This document shows positions 10,277 through 21,633 of a stretch of DNA of 64,000 nucleotides, in pieces (position 1 is the first letter of the stretch; every line of letters starts with the position of its first letter). The translations under genes were made by a program, and so were the position numbers. A model generated the notes under the pieces. It was not told the origin of the DNA. It worked only from the letters and a program-made list of their open reading frames with translations, and made no database searches. The DNA is from Allonocardiopsis opalescens (lineage in GTDB: Bacteria > Actinomycetota > Actinomycetes > Streptosporangiales > Streptosporangiaceae): positions 682,001-746,000 of the forward strand of contig NZ_PVZC01000001.1 in assembly GCF_003002095.1 (NCBI RefSeq), in the 5' to 3' direction.

Positions 10277-11089
10277 TCAGTTGAAGAAGCGCAGGTCGGT
10301 GATGACGCCGCTGGACAGCAGCGCGACGTAGAGGTCGGTGAGGACGAGGCTGCCGAGGGTGATCCAGGCGAACTGCATGTGCCGGGTGTTCAGCCGGGAG
10401 ATCTGCGTCCACATCCAGTACCTGACCGGGTGCCGGGAGAAGCTCCGCAGCCGCCCGCCGAAGGCGTGCCGGCAGGAGTGGCACGACAGGGTGTAGCACC
10501 ACAGCAGCACGACGTTGGCCAGCAGGATGAGGTTGCCCAGGCCGATGCCGAAGCCGCCGTTGTGGCCGTGGAAGAGGGCGACCAGCGCGTCATAGGTGTT
10601 CAGGACGGCGATGGCGCCCGCGATCCAGAAGAAGTAGCGGTGCAGGTTCTGGCCGAGCAGCGGGAACCGGGTCTCGCCGGAGTAGCTGCGGTGCGGCTCG
10701 CGCACGGCGCAGGCGGTGGGCGCCTGCCAGATGGCCCGGTAGTAGGCCTTGCGGTAGTAGTAGCAGGTCAGCCGGAAGAGCAGCAGGAACGGCAGGGTGG
10801 CCGCCGCGAAGGGCATGAACCAGGGGAAGGCCCACGGCAGGGTGCCGAACACGGCCGAGCCGGGCTCGCAGGTGGCGCTCAGGCACGGCGAGTAGAACGG
10901 CGTCAGGTAGTGGTACAGCTCGACCCAGTAGTGGTCCTGCTGGAACGACCGGAAGGTCGCGTACCCGACGAATCCGGCCAGCCCGAGCACGGTGAGGATC
11001 GGCGAGAGCCGCCAATTGTCCGTGCGGAAGGTGGGGGCCGAGATCTGCGCGCGCTTGTTGGCCGGGCGCGGTTGGGCCACTTGCGTCAT
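10277..11089 (-). CDS. Membrane anchor subunit of the Sdh1-type succinate dehydrogenase
   Basis: 270 aa with about five hydrophobic segments (roughly residues 29-46, 84-107, 151-172, 180-202, 238-259) and several His and Cys near the membrane faces, including CHSCRH around 203-207. It resembles the single fused anchor encoded with Sdh1 in actinobacteria (Rv0249c type) and is not homologous in appearance to the five-helix SdhC at 12.5 kb. It would hold the quinone site and any haem. It is the first gene of the operon, with AGAGGAGA at a good distance from the ATG. Confidence 0.85.
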   Translation of the reverse strand: MTQVAQPRPANKRAQISAPTFRTDNWRLSPILTVLGLAGFVGYATFRSFQQDHYWVELYHYLTPFYSPCLSATCEPGSAVFGTLPWAFPWFMPFAAATLPFLLLFRLTCYYYRKAYYRAIWQAPTACAVREPHRSYSGETRFPLLGQNLHRYFFWIAGAIAVLNTYDALVALFHGHNGGFGIGLGNLILLANVVLLWCYTLSCHSCRHAFGGRLRSFSRHPVRYWMWTQISRLNTRHMQFAWITLGSLVLTDLYVALLSSGVITDLRFFN

Positions 11090-11468
11090 CCGACGTCTCC
11101 TCTTCGGCGGTTACGCCCCGACGCGCCGCTCGGGCGGCGAGTTCGTGCTGCGGGACCGGCGTCCGCCCTCAACGAGTTGCGCAGGTGTTTCCCCTACGTT
11201 AGATCGATGCAGATTACCGAGACGAGGCGGCTTCCGGGACGGTCTCTGTGAAACTGGCCACGTCCATTGTGACACTTCCATTTCGTGGAAAACCACCGGG
11301 TCGAAAGTGCCCACTTGGGGTTTTGGTCGACCGTTGACCGACGAATCGTGACTCATTCGCTGTGCTCGCCGTCGGATGCGCGCCCGATTCGCTGTCCGGT
11401 TCATTATGGTTCGCCGGATTTCGTGAGGTCCTGGGCCCGGCGGTCCGAGCCTGATCGATCGTCGATCG
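11090..11468. promoter_or_regulatory. Intergenic region carrying the sdh1 operon promoter
   Basis: 379 bp between the 5' end of the Sdh1 operon and the 3' end of the LysR gene. It is clearly more AT-rich than the flanking genes, especially 11190-11420. The sdh1 promoter must lie here on the minus strand, but no pair of -35/-10 boxes stands out. Short dyads are visible: GGTCGACC near 11325 and a CGATCG-T-CGATCG near 11455. No coding pattern was seen. Confidence 0.45.
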
Positions 11469-12434
11469 TTACACGTGCGGTTCGGCGATCAGCTCCAGCC
11501 CGGCGGGCAGGCCGCCGCTCGCCGCGGCGTCGCTGAGGAAGTCCAGCAGCGTCTCCTCGAAGGCGCGGGTGGCGTTGGTCGGCACCACGTCCCTGCGGTG
11601 CGCCAGCGCGATGGTGCGGGCCAGCCCCGGCGGCGCCAGCGCGACGCCGCGCAGCTGCGGCCGGCCCGCCAGCGCCATGCTTGGCACCACCGCCAGGCCG
11701 AGACCCGCCTCCACGAAGCGCAGCACCGCGTCCATCTCGCCGCCCTCGACGGCGAAGCGCGGCTCGAAGCCGGCCTGCCGGCACGCGGACAGCGTCGCCT
11801 CGCGCACGTCGTAGCCGCGCCGGAACATCACCAGCGGCCGGTGCCGCAGCTCGTGGATGGCGACGTGCCCGGCGCCGGGCCCGCGGCCCGGCGGGTCCGC
11901 GGGGCCGTCCACCGGCGCGGCGACGACCAGCTGCTCCTGCAGGATGGACCGGGTGGCCAGCGGGGTGTCCGGCGCGGCCACCGGCAGGATGATCAGCGCG
12001 AGGTCGAGTTCGCCGCGCGAGAGGTGGCGCACCAGGTCGCGCGAGCCGTCCTCCTCCACCACCAGGTCGATGCCGGGATAGCGGTTGTGGAAGAGCGCGA
12101 GCGCGTCGGCGAGCGGCCCGGCGCACAGGCTGGGGGTGGCGCCCAGCCGCATCCGGCCGCGGCGCAGGCCGGCCAGCTCCTGCACCTCCCGGCGGGCCGT
12201 CTCGGTGTCGGCGAGGATGCGCCTGGCCAGCGGCAGCAGCGCCTCACCGGCCGCGGTGAGTGTGATATTGCCCCGCGCCCGGTTGAACAGGATCACACCC
12301 AGGTCCAGTTCGAGGGCCCGGATCTGCTTGCTCAACGAGGGCTGCGCGACGCGCATTTCCTCTGCTGCCTGGGTGAAATGGCGCGTCTCGGCGACGGCGG
12401 TGAAGTAGGCGAGCTGCTGCAGCTGCATGCTCAT
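11469..12434 (-). CDS. LysR-family transcriptional regulator
   Basis: 321 aa. The winged HTH is at residues 4-62 (QLAYFTAVAETRHFTQAAEE, then QPSLSKQIRALE). A periplasmic-binding-protein-like effector domain follows (about 92-300). It is divergent from sdhCAB with only a 72-bp gap and sits downstream of the minus-strand sdh1 operon. Autoregulation and control of sdhC are therefore likely. A dyad with LysR-type T-N11-A spacing overlaps its start codon (12433-12447). The inducer is unknown. Confidence 0.93.
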   Translation of the reverse strand: MSMQLQQLAYFTAVAETRHFTQAAEEMRVAQPSLSKQIRALELDLGVILFNRARGNITLTAAGEALLPLARRILADTETARREVQELAGLRRGRMRLGATPSLCAGPLADALALFHNRYPGIDLVVEEDGSRDLVRHLSRGELDLALIILPVAAPDTPLATRSILQEQLVVAAPVDGPADPPGRGPGAGHVAIHELRHRPLVMFRRGYDVREATLSACRQAGFEPRFAVEGGEMDAVLRFVEAGLGLAVVPSMALAGRPQLRGVALAPPGLARTIALAHRRDVVPTNATRAFEETLLDFLSDAAASGGLPAGLELIAEPHV

Positions 12435-12447
12435 AGCCTACGGCTAT
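12433..12447. promoter_or_regulatory. Putative LysR operator (ATAGCC-N3-GGCTAT)
   Basis: A perfect 6-bp inverted repeat with 3-bp spacing that contains the LysR box geometry T-N11-A (T12434, A12446). It overlaps the ATG of the LysR gene on the minus strand and lies about 20 bp before the -35 candidate of sdhC. Binding here could block lysR translation/transcription and activate sdhCAB. The sequence is direct observation; its function is inferred. Confidence 0.45.
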
Positions 12448-12468
12448 CGAAACGAGTGCCTTCATGTC

Positions 12469-12498
12469 TTGGCGCTTTTAACCGGACGGACATACGGT
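12469..12498 (+). promoter_or_regulatory. Candidate sdhCAB promoter, probably leaderless
   Basis: TTGGCG (12469-12474) and TACGGT (12493-12498) separated by 18 bp. The GTG start of sdhC at 12507 is only 8 bp past the -10 box, so transcription would begin at or next to the start codon and give a leaderless mRNA, which is common in actinobacteria. The match to housekeeping-sigma consensus is moderate. Confidence 0.4.
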
Positions 12499-12506
12499 GA
12501 CGAGCT

Positions 12507-13187
12507 GTGCAGACAGTGATCCCGACCCGATACCGGTCCTCGGTCTTCCTCAAGGCCGCGATGGCCGTCACCGGCGCCGTCATGGTGCTCTTCCTGATCA
12601 TGCACATGGTCGGCAACCTGAAGGCATTCGAGGGCCAGGAGTCCTTCGACGCCTACTCGCACTGGCTGCGGGTGGTGGGCTACCCGGCGGTGCCCGAGGG
12701 CGGACTGCTGTGGGCGATCAGGATCGCGCTGACCGTGAGCGTGGTGGTGCACATCGCCTCCGCCACGGTGCTCGCGCTGCGCGCCCGCCGGGCCCGGCCG
12801 CAGCGGTACCAGACCCGCAAGCGGGTACGGCAGAGCTACGCCTCCCGCACCATGCGCTGGGGCGGCGTCATCATCGCCGTCTTCGTGCTGTACCACATCC
12901 TCCACCTGACGGTGAACGTGATCGCCCCCGGCGGCGCCTCAGACAGCCCGTACGAGCGCCTGGTCAACGGGTTCCAGCAGCCGCTGGTCGCCGTCTTCTA
13001 CATCGTGTCGCTGCTGCTGGTCGGTCTGCACCTCCAGCACGGCCTGTGGAGCGTCTTCGCCACGCTGGGCGCCAGCAGCGGCCGCAGGGAGCCGCTGCTG
13101 CGCGGCGGCGCCACCGCTCTGAGCGTGCTGCTGATCGCCGGCTTCATGCTGGTGCCCGTCTCCGTAATGATCGGCTGGGTGAGTTGA
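12507..13187 (+). CDS. sdhC: Succinate dehydrogenase cytochrome b558 subunit
   Basis: 226 aa from a GTG start. Five TM helices (about residues 16-35, 67-92, 117-138, 159-184, 201-222), the pattern of the b558 di-haem anchors. Candidate haem ligands are H33 (in IMHMVGN), H82, H130/H133 and H175. It anchors SdhA/SdhB to the membrane and passes electrons to menaquinone. It is the first gene of sdhCAB; the stop codon is followed after 2 bp by the ATG of sdhA. Confidence 0.94.
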   Translation: MQTVIPTRYRSSVFLKAAMAVTGAVMVLFLIMHMVGNLKAFEGQESFDAYSHWLRVVGYPAVPEGGLLWAIRIALTVSVVVHIASATVLALRARRARPQRYQTRKRVRQSYASRTMRWGGVIIAVFVLYHILHLTVNVIAPGGASDSPYERLVNGFQQPLVAVFYIVSLLLVGLHLQHGLWSVFATLGASSGRREPLLRGGATALSVLLIAGFMLVPVSVMIGWVS

Positions 13188-13189
13188 CC

Positions 13190-15174
<1,985 letters not shown>

Positions 15175-15178
<4 letters not shown>

Positions 15179-15924
15179 ACCTCACCCTGCGGATCTGGCG
15201 GCAGAAGGGCTCCGAGGACAAGGGCCGGATGGTCCGCTACGAGGTCGCCGACGTCTCGCCCGACATGTCCTTCCTGGAGATGCTGGACGTCCTCAACGAG
15301 CGGCTGACCCTGGAAGGCGAGGAGCCCGTCGCCTTCGACCACGACTGCCGCGAGGGCATCTGCGGCATGTGCGGCATGGTCATCAACGGGGTCGCGCACG
15401 GCCCCGAGGTGACCACCGCCTGCCAGCTGCACATGCGCTCGTTCTCCGACGGCGACACCATCGACATCGAGCCCTGGCGGGCCAAGGCCTTCCCCGTGGT
15501 CAAGGACCTGGTGGTCGACCGCGGCGCCTTCGACCGCATCATCCAGGCCGGCGGCTACATCAGCGCCCCCACCGGCAGCGCGCCCGACGCCCACTCCATC
15601 CCGGTGGCCAAGGCCGACGCCGACAGGGCCTTCGACGCCGCCACCTGCATCGGCTGCGGCGCCTGCGTGGCCGCCTGCCCGAACGCGTCGGCCATGCTGT
15701 TCACCGCCGCCAAGGTCACCCACCTCGGCCTGCTGCCGCAGGGCCAGCCGGAGCGGGCGAGCCGGGTGGTCCGGATGGTCGACCAGATGGACGCCGAGGA
15801 CTTCGGCGGCTGCACCAACATCGGCGAGTGCGCGGCGGTCTGCCCCAAGGGCATCCCGCTGGAGACCATCTCCCGGCTCAACCACGACCTGCTCGGCTCG
15901 CTGTCCGGCGCGGACGCGAAGTAG
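15175..15924 (+). CDS. sdhB: Succinate dehydrogenase iron-sulfur subunit, Sdh2 type
   Basis: 249 aa from GTG 15175, whose start overlaps the sdhA stop. 2Fe-2S ligands are in CREGICGMC with a later Cys in TTAC. The 4Fe-4S/3Fe-4S domain has [12 protein letters not shown] and [15 protein letters not shown]. It carries electrons from SdhA to the haem/quinone sites in SdhC. It is the last gene of the operon and is followed by a strong hairpin. Confidence 0.95.
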
Positions 15925-15927
15925 GGC

Positions 15928-15968
15928 CCCCGGCCGCCGCCCCTGCCTCATCAGGGCGGCGGCCGGGG
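15928..15968. terminator. Hairpin terminator after sdhCAB, shared with the convergent protease gene
   Basis: Perfect 15-bp GC-only stem (15928-15942 with 15954-15968) and an 11-nt loop, starting 4 bp after the sdhB stop. There is no U-tract, as is usual in high-GC actinobacteria. It lies between convergent genes and can serve both. Confidence 0.75.
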
Positions 15969-15995
15969 AACGGCGGGTGCCGGCCCGGTCGGCGG

Positions 15996-17120
15996 TCAGC
16001 CGGTGATCAGGGTCAGGCCCCAGGTCGACAGCGCGGGGTTGACCGGTTGGAAGTAGGTCGTGCCGCCGCTGGTGCAGTTCCCCGAACCTCCCGAGGTCAT
16101 CCCCTGGGCCTGGGTGCCCGAGATCCACGGGCCGCCGGAGTCGCCGGGCGCCAGGCACACGTTCGTGCGGACCAGGCCGGTGACGGGCCCTTGCGGGTAG
16201 TTGACCGTCGCGTTGCGGGCCACGATGGTGCCGCAGCGCCAGCCCGCGACGCTGCCGACCGTGCAGACGGTGGCGCCCACCGGCGCCGGCGTCGAGCCGG
16301 TGACCGTCACGCTCGGCCCGCCGTGGGTGTTCAGCTGCGGCACCGAGGTCCAGCCCGAATTGAGCCGCACCCAGCCCATGTCCGATCCGGGGAAGCGCGA
16401 GCCGGCCACCACGCCCACCGGCTCGCCTCCCGGCGTGCTCACCGGGGTGCCGGCGCCGCCGCAGTGCCCGGCGATCAGGAAGCCGCCGCGCACGGCGAAG
16501 CCGGCGGTGCAGCGGGAGGCGCCGCCGAAGACGAGGGGGTCGCCGGCCCGTATCTGCCCGGCCAGCGTCCGCGGCCGCTCCTCGGAATCCGTCACCCGCA
16601 CGGCGCCGGAACCGGCACCGGCGGCCGCCACGAAGGCGGCGACCTCGCCGCGCGCGTCCGCGCCGTCCAGGTCGGCGGTGAGCACCACCCGGTTGCCCGG
16701 CACGTCGACGTACCAGCCGGAGACGGCGTCCGGCCGGGCAGCGGCCCGCCGGTCCAGCGCCTCGGCGGCGGCGAGCAGCTCGGCGTGGCTGTGCTCCACC
16801 AGTTCGGGGACGGCGCCGGCCGCGCGCACGGTGGCGGCGGCGGCCGGGTCGGTGACGCCGACCACCAGCTCGGCGGTGCCCGGGCGCACCGCGGCGCCGC
16901 CGAAGTCCTCGGCGCCCAGTTCGCCGCGGAGCCGGCGCTCCAGCGCGCCCGCGTCGGCCTGGCGCTCGATCAGCGCGACCGTGTGCGCGCTCAGGGACGG
17001 GGCCGGCTCTGGGGCGGCCGGGGCGGCCGCGGCGGCCGGCCCGAAGGCCGAGGCGCCGGCGGCCAGCACGGTGGCGGTGGCGGCCGCGAGCGCGGCCCGG
17101 ATCAGGGGGGAGGGTCTCAT
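15996..17120 (-). CDS. Secreted S1-family serine protease (alpha-lytic/streptogrisin type)
   Basis: 374 aa. A signal peptide (about residues 1-33) is followed by a pro-region that folds the enzyme and is removed, then a mature protease of about 190 aa. The catalytic triad is visible as His in AGHCGG, Asp in GSDMGWVRL and Ser in PGDSGGPW. Mature-region Cys pairs fit the family's disulfides. RBS GAGGAAG precedes the ATG. It is a tandem paralogue of the next gene. Likely role: extracellular protein degradation. Confidence 0.93.
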   Translation of the reverse strand: MRPSPLIRAALAAATATVLAAGASAFGPAAAAAPAAPEPAPSLSAHTVALIERQADAGALERRLRGELGAEDFGGAAVRPGTAELVVGVTDPAAAATVRAAGAVPELVEHSHAELLAAAEALDRRAAARPDAVSGWYVDVPGNRVVLTADLDGADARGEVAAFVAAAGAGSGAVRVTDSEERPRTLAGQIRAGDPLVFGGASRCTAGFAVRGGFLIAGHCGGAGTPVSTPGGEPVGVVAGSRFPGSDMGWVRLNSGWTSVPQLNTHGGPSVTVTGSTPAPVGATVCTVGSVAGWRCGTIVARNATVNYPQGPVTGLVRTNVCLAPGDSGGPWISGTQAQGMTSGGSGNCTSGGTTYFQPVNPALSTWGLTLITG

Positions 17121-17323
17121 GGGGGCTTCCTCACCGGTCGGCCGACCAGGACGGCGTCATGGGCCGCGGCCCCGGCCGCCGGGGGGATCGGCCGGGGCGG
17201 GGAGGCGAACGGGTGGCACCGCCTGGGTGCCACCCGTCCGCCTGCCGGGAGCGGTGGGCGGTCAAGCGCCCGACCGGACTCCTACTGCGTGTACTGCGGT
17301 CCGTTCCCGACCGCCTGCCGGTC

Positions 17324-18466
17324 TCAGCCTCGCGTCAGGCTCAGGCCGTAGGTGCTCAGGATCGGGTTGAGCGGCTGGAAGAAGGTCGTGCCACCGGTGG
17401 AGCAGTTGCCCGAACCGCCGGAGGTGACGCCCTGGGCCTGCGAGCCGCTGATCCACGAGCCGCCGGAGTCGCCGGGCTCGGCGCAGGCGTTGGTGCGGGT
17501 CAGGCCGTTGACGGTGCCCTGGGCGTACCGGACGGTCTGGTTCCGCGCCTGGATGGTGCCGCAGCGCCACCCGGTGGTCGAGCCGGAGCGGCAGATCGAC
17601 GCGCCGATCGCGGCCTCGGTGCTGCCGCTGACGGTGACGTTGCTGCCGTTGTAGCGGTTCACCCACGGACGCGGGGTCCAGTTGCTGTTGGTCCGCACCC
17701 AGCCCATGTCGGCGCCGGGGAAGCGCGAACCGGCGACCGAGCCCATGGCGACCCGGTTGAAGCCCGACACCGAGGTGCCGACGCCGCCGCAGTGCCCGGC
17801 GGTGACGAAGCCGCCGGAGACCGAGAAGCCCACCGAGCAGCGGCTGCCGCCCGGGTAGTAGGCGTCGCCGCCGCGGATGTCGTAGTAGGTCCGCGGCTGC
17901 TCCGCGGACTCGACCACGGTCACCGCGTCGGCCGGCACGCCGGCCGCGTCGACGAAGCGCTCGACGTCGGTGCCGGTCTCGGTCGCGGTCACCACGACCT
18001 GGTTGGCCGCCGTGTCGACGTACCAGCCGGTGACCTCGGAGGGAGCGGCGTCGGCCTCGGCGTCGAGGTCGGCCACGGCCGCGTCGAGGTCGGCCTCGCT
18101 GTAGTCGACCACGGTCGCGACCGCACCCGCGGCCTCGACCTCGGCGGCCTGGGCCGCGTCGGTCACGGCCACCGTCAGCTCGCCGTCCTCCAGGACGGCG
18201 CCGCCGAAGGCGGTGCCCAGCGACTCGCGCAGTTCCTGCTCGGTCTGAGCGGCCTCCGCTTCGACCGCGAGCAGGTCGATGGCCTGCTGCGGGGTGAGCC
18301 CGAGGTCGCGCTGCATGGCGTGCAGCACCTGGGGGGAGACCTCGGTCGTGCCCTGGTCGGCGGCTGCCGCCGCTTCGCCGGCGGTCGCGGGCAGCGCGGC
18401 CGCGACGGCGAGACCGAGAGCGGCGAAAGCCGCTCCGGCGACCCGTACCACGGTGGTACGTCTCAT
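17324..18466 (-). CDS. Secreted S1-family serine protease (alpha-lytic/streptogrisin type), second copy
   Basis: 380 aa from ATG 18466, chosen because TGAGGAG lies 7 bases upstream and a signal peptide follows at once (MRRTTVVRVAGAAF). The frame stays open upstream to 18637 but reads as non-coding. A Glu/Ala-rich pro-region leads into the mature protease, with its triad in AGHCGG, GADMGWVRT and PGDSGGSW. The mature part is very similar to the neighbouring protease but the pro-region is longer and more acidic. The pair probably arose by tandem duplication. Confidence 0.94.
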   Translation of the reverse strand: MRRTTVVRVAGAAFAALGLAVAAALPATAGEAAAAADQGTTEVSPQVLHAMQRDLGLTPQQAIDLLAVEAEAAQTEQELRESLGTAFGGAVLEDGELTVAVTDAAQAAEVEAAGAVATVVDYSEADLDAAVADLDAEADAAPSEVTGWYVDTAANQVVVTATETGTDVERFVDAAGVPADAVTVVESAEQPRTYYDIRGGDAYYPGGSRCSVGFSVSGGFVTAGHCGGVGTSVSGFNRVAMGSVAGSRFPGADMGWVRTNSNWTPRPWVNRYNGSNVTVSGSTEAAIGASICRSGSTTGWRCGTIQARNQTVRYAQGTVNGLTRTNACAEPGDSGGSWISGSQAQGVTSGGSGNCSTGGTTFFQPLNPILSTYGLSLTRG

Positions 18467-18869
18467 CCTTCGACTCCTCAGTTTGGGATGGAGGGATCCC
18501 GCGGAGAAATGTGGACGGGCGGGGGCCCCACACCGCTGCCGCGGGTGCCTCGCCCACCTCATCCGCACGCCGAGCGTCCTGCAGCACGTCCGGCGATGAG
18601 CACGGGGTGGGTTGGCGCGTTGACCATACGTCACCAACTACCAGGCGTAAAAGATGTGTCACTAAAGTTCTAAATCCTTGGACATGTCCGATTTCTGTAG
18701 CGAACTCGTCACGGCGCCATTGACGTGCCCTTGGAATCGGACCGCGCGGCGATACGGCGCGGCGCTGACCGGATGCGGTCAGCTGGTTTACCGATCTACG
18801 GCGTGTCGATTCGACAGAGATGTAACACGGAACTAACAAATCGGCTTGGTTGCCTGGCTTGGCTGGCCC

Positions 18870-19195
18870 GGAGCGGTCCGGCAAACCTGGCGCGGGTTCG
18901 GAGCGGCCGGAGCAGTCCGGCCGGCCCGGAGCGGCCCGGCGAATCCGGAGCGGTCCGGAGCAGCCCGGCAGACGCGGAGCGGTCCGGAGTGGCCGGGCCG
19001 GCCCGGAGCGGCCCGGCGAATCTGGAGCGGTCCGAGACCTAGAGCGGTCCGGAGCAACCCGGCAGACCGGAGCGGTCCGGAGTGGCCGGGCCGGCCCAGA
19101 GCGGCCCGGCAGATTCGGAGCGGTCCGAGACCCAGAGCGGCCCGGCGAGTCCGAAGCGGTCGGGCGAGGTCCGAAGCGGTCCGGAGTGGCCCCGT
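18870..19195. repeat. Degenerate GC-rich tandem repeat (GGAGCGGTCCGGAG-like units)
   Basis: Short units built around GAGCGGTCCGGAG and GAGCGGCCCGGC recur every ~14-18 bp. They are organised into at least three larger copies that each begin with GGCCCGGAGCGG or a variant (18923, 19000, 19093; spacings 77 and 93 bp). Decay between copies is moderate. It lies between two gene 3'/5' ends and has no coding logic, as all frames give Arg/Pro/Gly-rich text. Confidence 0.75.
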
Positions 19196-19262
19196 GGGAG
19201 GCCGAGGGATCCCGGCACCGCCATGGCCGCCGCCCGGCGGGGGCCGCCACCGCCCGTTCGGC

Positions 19263-19303
19263 TTATCCACAGCTGCTCACCGCAGCGGCGCCGCTGTCCA
19301 CAA
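19263..19303 (+). promoter_or_regulatory. Pair of DnaA-box-like sites flanking a palindrome
   Basis: TTATCCACA at 19263-19271 matches the classical DnaA box. TGTCCACAA at 19295-19303 resembles the actinobacterial form (TTGTCCACA). Between them is a perfect 14-bp palindrome, CAGCGGCGCCGCTG (19283-19296). Both boxes point the same way, 32 bp apart. No replication gene is nearby, so this would be a non-origin DnaA site or coincidence. Confidence 0.3.
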
Positions 19304-19440
19304 CCAGCCGGTAACCCCTGCCGCGGCGCACGCCGGCGCGCGAGAATGGACGTGGGGTCGTCCCCCCAGGGAGGGCGGGGGTATGGGTCGAGGCCGTCGA
19401 CGACGGACGGCCCGGCCGGAGCCTCGGCTCAGGCTCAGGC

Positions 19441-21552
19441 TCAGGCTCCGGCTGCCGGAGCGGCGAGCGCCTCACGCAGGAAGTCCGCCTGGAGCAGCAG
19501 CAGGTTCTCGGCCACGGTCTCCTGCGGCGTCATGTGGGTGACGCCCGACAGCGGCAGCACGGTGTGCGGGCGGCCCGCCGCCAGCAGCGCGCCCGACAGC
19601 CGCAGGGTGTGCGCGGCCACCACGTTGTCGTCGGCCAGGCCGTGGATGAGCATCAGCGGGCGGCGCAGCCGCGCCGCGTCGGCCAGCAGCGAGCTGCGCT
19701 CGTAGGCGTCGGGGTGCTCGTCGGGGCGGCCGAGGTAGCGCTCGGTGTAGTGGGTGTCGTACAGCCGCCAGTCGGTCACCGGCGCCCCCGCCACCGCGGC
19801 GTGGAACACGTCGGGGCGGCGCAGCACCGCCAGCGCGGCCAGGTAGCCGCCGAAGGACCAGCCCCGGACGCCGACCCGGGAAAGGTCCAGGTCGGGGAAG
19901 CGCTCGGCCGCGGCCAGCAGCGCGTCCACCTGGTCCGCCAGCACCGGCCCGGCCAGGTCGCCGCGCACGGCGCGCTCCCACGCGGAACCGCGGCCCGGGG
20001 TGCCGCGCCCGTCGGCCACCACCACCGCGAAGCCCTGCTCGGCGAACCACCGCGAGGTGAGGTGCGCGCCGCCCGACGCCACCGCGCGCTGGGCGTGCGG
20101 GCCGCCATAGGGGTCCATCAGCACCGGCAGCGGACCCGAGCCCGGTTCGTGCCAGGACGGCAGCACCACGGCGGTGCGCAGCTCCCGCGCGCCCAGCCGC
20201 ACCAGCCGCACCGGCGCGGGCGGCAGCTCGGGCCGCTCGGCGTGGCTGGCGATGACGGCGACCTCGGCGCCGCCCCGCCGCACCGAGGTGCGCACACCCG
20301 GCTCGTCCGGCACCCGGCTGGACACGACCACCGTGCTGGCCCGCAGCCGCCCGGTGTGCACGCCGGGCTCCTCGGTGAGCCGGACCAGCCCGCCGGGTCC
20401 GTGGGTCCACAGATGGGTCTCGGTCGGCTCGGTGGAGCCGCTGAACAGCACGGTCTCCCCGTCGACGTCCAGCACACCGCGCACCTGCAGGCCGTCGGGC
20501 GTGACCGCCTCGTCGTCGAGGTGCAGCCTGCGGTCGCCGCCGGAGTCGCCGACCCACCACAGCCGGCCGGAGTCCGACAGCCGCGCCAGCCCGGGCACCA
20601 GTTCCACCCAGTCGGGGTCGGCCAGCTCGCGGACGCGCCAGTCGCCGCCGTCGCCGGGGGAGTGCCGGACCACCACCCGGCGCTGGTCGCGGCTCTGCCG
20701 GACCACCAGCGGACCGGTGCGGTGCCAGCGGAAGTCGGCCAGGTAGGGCAGCTCGGGGTCGGCGGGCGGCACCAGCGCGGGCGCCTCGGCGCCGGCCGCC
20801 GCGGCGAACACGGCGAGCGTCACCTCGGCGTCGGGCGTACCGGCCGCCGGGTAGCGCATCAGGGCCGGGGCGCGGTCGGGGAAGGTGGGATCGGCGATAT
20901 GCCAGCCGCGCACCGGCGACTCGTCCACCCGGGCGGCCAGCAGCGCCTCCCCGTCGGGCGACCACGCGAAGCCGTGGAAGCGGCCCATCTCCTCGGCCGC
21001 GATGAACTCGGCCAGGCCCCAGCTGACGTCCGGCCCGTCGGGCGAGGCGACGGCGCGGTCCTCACCGGAGCCGATCTCCACCACCCGCAGCCCCCGGCCG
21101 CTCACGTACGCCACCCGCCGCCCGGTCGGGTCGATCACCGGGTTCACCACCGGAACCGCGGCGGGAAGCTCGCGCGGCACGGCGTCCGGATCCAGCAGGT
21201 CCACCACGTACAGGCGGCCCGACACGGTGAAGGCGGCGCGGCGCGTCTCCCCGTCGGCCGTGTAGGAGACGATCCCGTTGGACTGCTCGCGCATGCGCTC
21301 GCGGCGGGCCCGCTCCTCCGGTGGCAGGTCCTCCTCGCCGGCGCCGAGCAGCCGCGGGTCGGCGACGACGCGTTCGGCGGCCCCGGTCCCGCCGGCGTCC
21401 CCCAGGGTGAGCTGCCACAGCAGGCTGACCGGGTCGGTGCCGCCGGACGACCTCAGGAACAGCACCCGGGAACCGTCGGCGGAGATCTGGAAGGCACGGG
21501 GGACGCCGAGGCTGAAGCGCCGGGTGCGGGCCTGCTGCCGGGGGAAGCTCAT
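19441..21552 (-). CDS. S9-family serine peptidase (DPP IV/prolyl oligopeptidase-like)
   Basis: 703 aa from ATG 21552 ([13 protein letters not shown]), preceded by a G-rich RBS. The frame runs on upstream to 22086, but that part is antisense to mshB. The N-terminal ~430 residues form a beta-propeller-like DPPIV_N domain. The C-terminal alpha/beta-hydrolase domain has Ser in GWSFGGYLA, Asp in GLADDNVV and His in GVTHMTP. No signal peptide is seen, so it is probably a cytoplasmic oligopeptidase. It is divergent from mshB with an 81-bp gap. Confidence 0.92.
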   Translation of the reverse strand: MSFPRQQARTRRFSLGVPRAFQISADGSRVLFLRSSGGTDPVSLLWQLTLGDAGGTGAAERVVADPRLLGAGEEDLPPEERARRERMREQSNGIVSYTADGETRRAAFTVSGRLYVVDLLDPDAVPRELPAAVPVVNPVIDPTGRRVAYVSGRGLRVVEIGSGEDRAVASPDGPDVSWGLAEFIAAEEMGRFHGFAWSPDGEALLAARVDESPVRGWHIADPTFPDRAPALMRYPAAGTPDAEVTLAVFAAAAGAEAPALVPPADPELPYLADFRWHRTGPLVVRQSRDQRRVVVRHSPGDGGDWRVRELADPDWVELVPGLARLSDSGRLWWVGDSGGDRRLHLDDEAVTPDGLQVRGVLDVDGETVLFSGSTEPTETHLWTHGPGGLVRLTEEPGVHTGRLRASTVVVSSRVPDEPGVRTSVRRGGAEVAVIASHAERPELPPAPVRLVRLGARELRTAVVLPSWHEPGSGPLPVLMDPYGGPHAQRAVASGGAHLTSRWFAEQGFAVVVADGRGTPGRGSAWERAVRGDLAGPVLADQVDALLAAAERFPDLDLSRVGVRGWSFGGYLAALAVLRRPDVFHAAVAGAPVTDWRLYDTHYTERYLGRPDEHPDAYERSSLLADAARLRRPLMLIHGLADDNVVAAHTLRLSGALLAAGRPHTVLPLSGVTHMTPQETVAENLLLLQADFLREALAAPAAGA

Positions 21553-21633
21553 CCCCCCATGATCGCAGGCACACCGCCCGGCGCGGTCGCGGGCGGGGCG
21601 CCGGGCCCACCGGTTCGTCGTAGGGTGAACCCC

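Larger units (their letters stand above)
18467..19440. other. 974-bp non-coding region: protease promoter, repeat tract, DnaA-box-like sites
   Basis: No credible gene. From 18600 to 18720 the DNA is relatively AT-rich and should hold the minus-strand protease promoter; a GGACATGTCC palindrome lies at 18680-18689. From about 18870 to 19195 there is a degenerate GC-rich tandem repeat. At 19263-19303 there are two DnaA-box-like motifs around a palindrome. Open frames across the repeat are by-products of its low complexity. Confidence 0.6.

Noticed and set aside
18846-19541. Plus-strand open frames through the repeat tract
   Set aside because: Arg/Gly/Pro/Ser low-complexity translation in several frames at once, caused by the repeat; no start signal or homology pattern.
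19534-21633. Long plus-strand frame running into mshB
   Set aside because: Only the part from ATG 21634 reads as MshB; the upstream part is antisense to the S9 peptidase.
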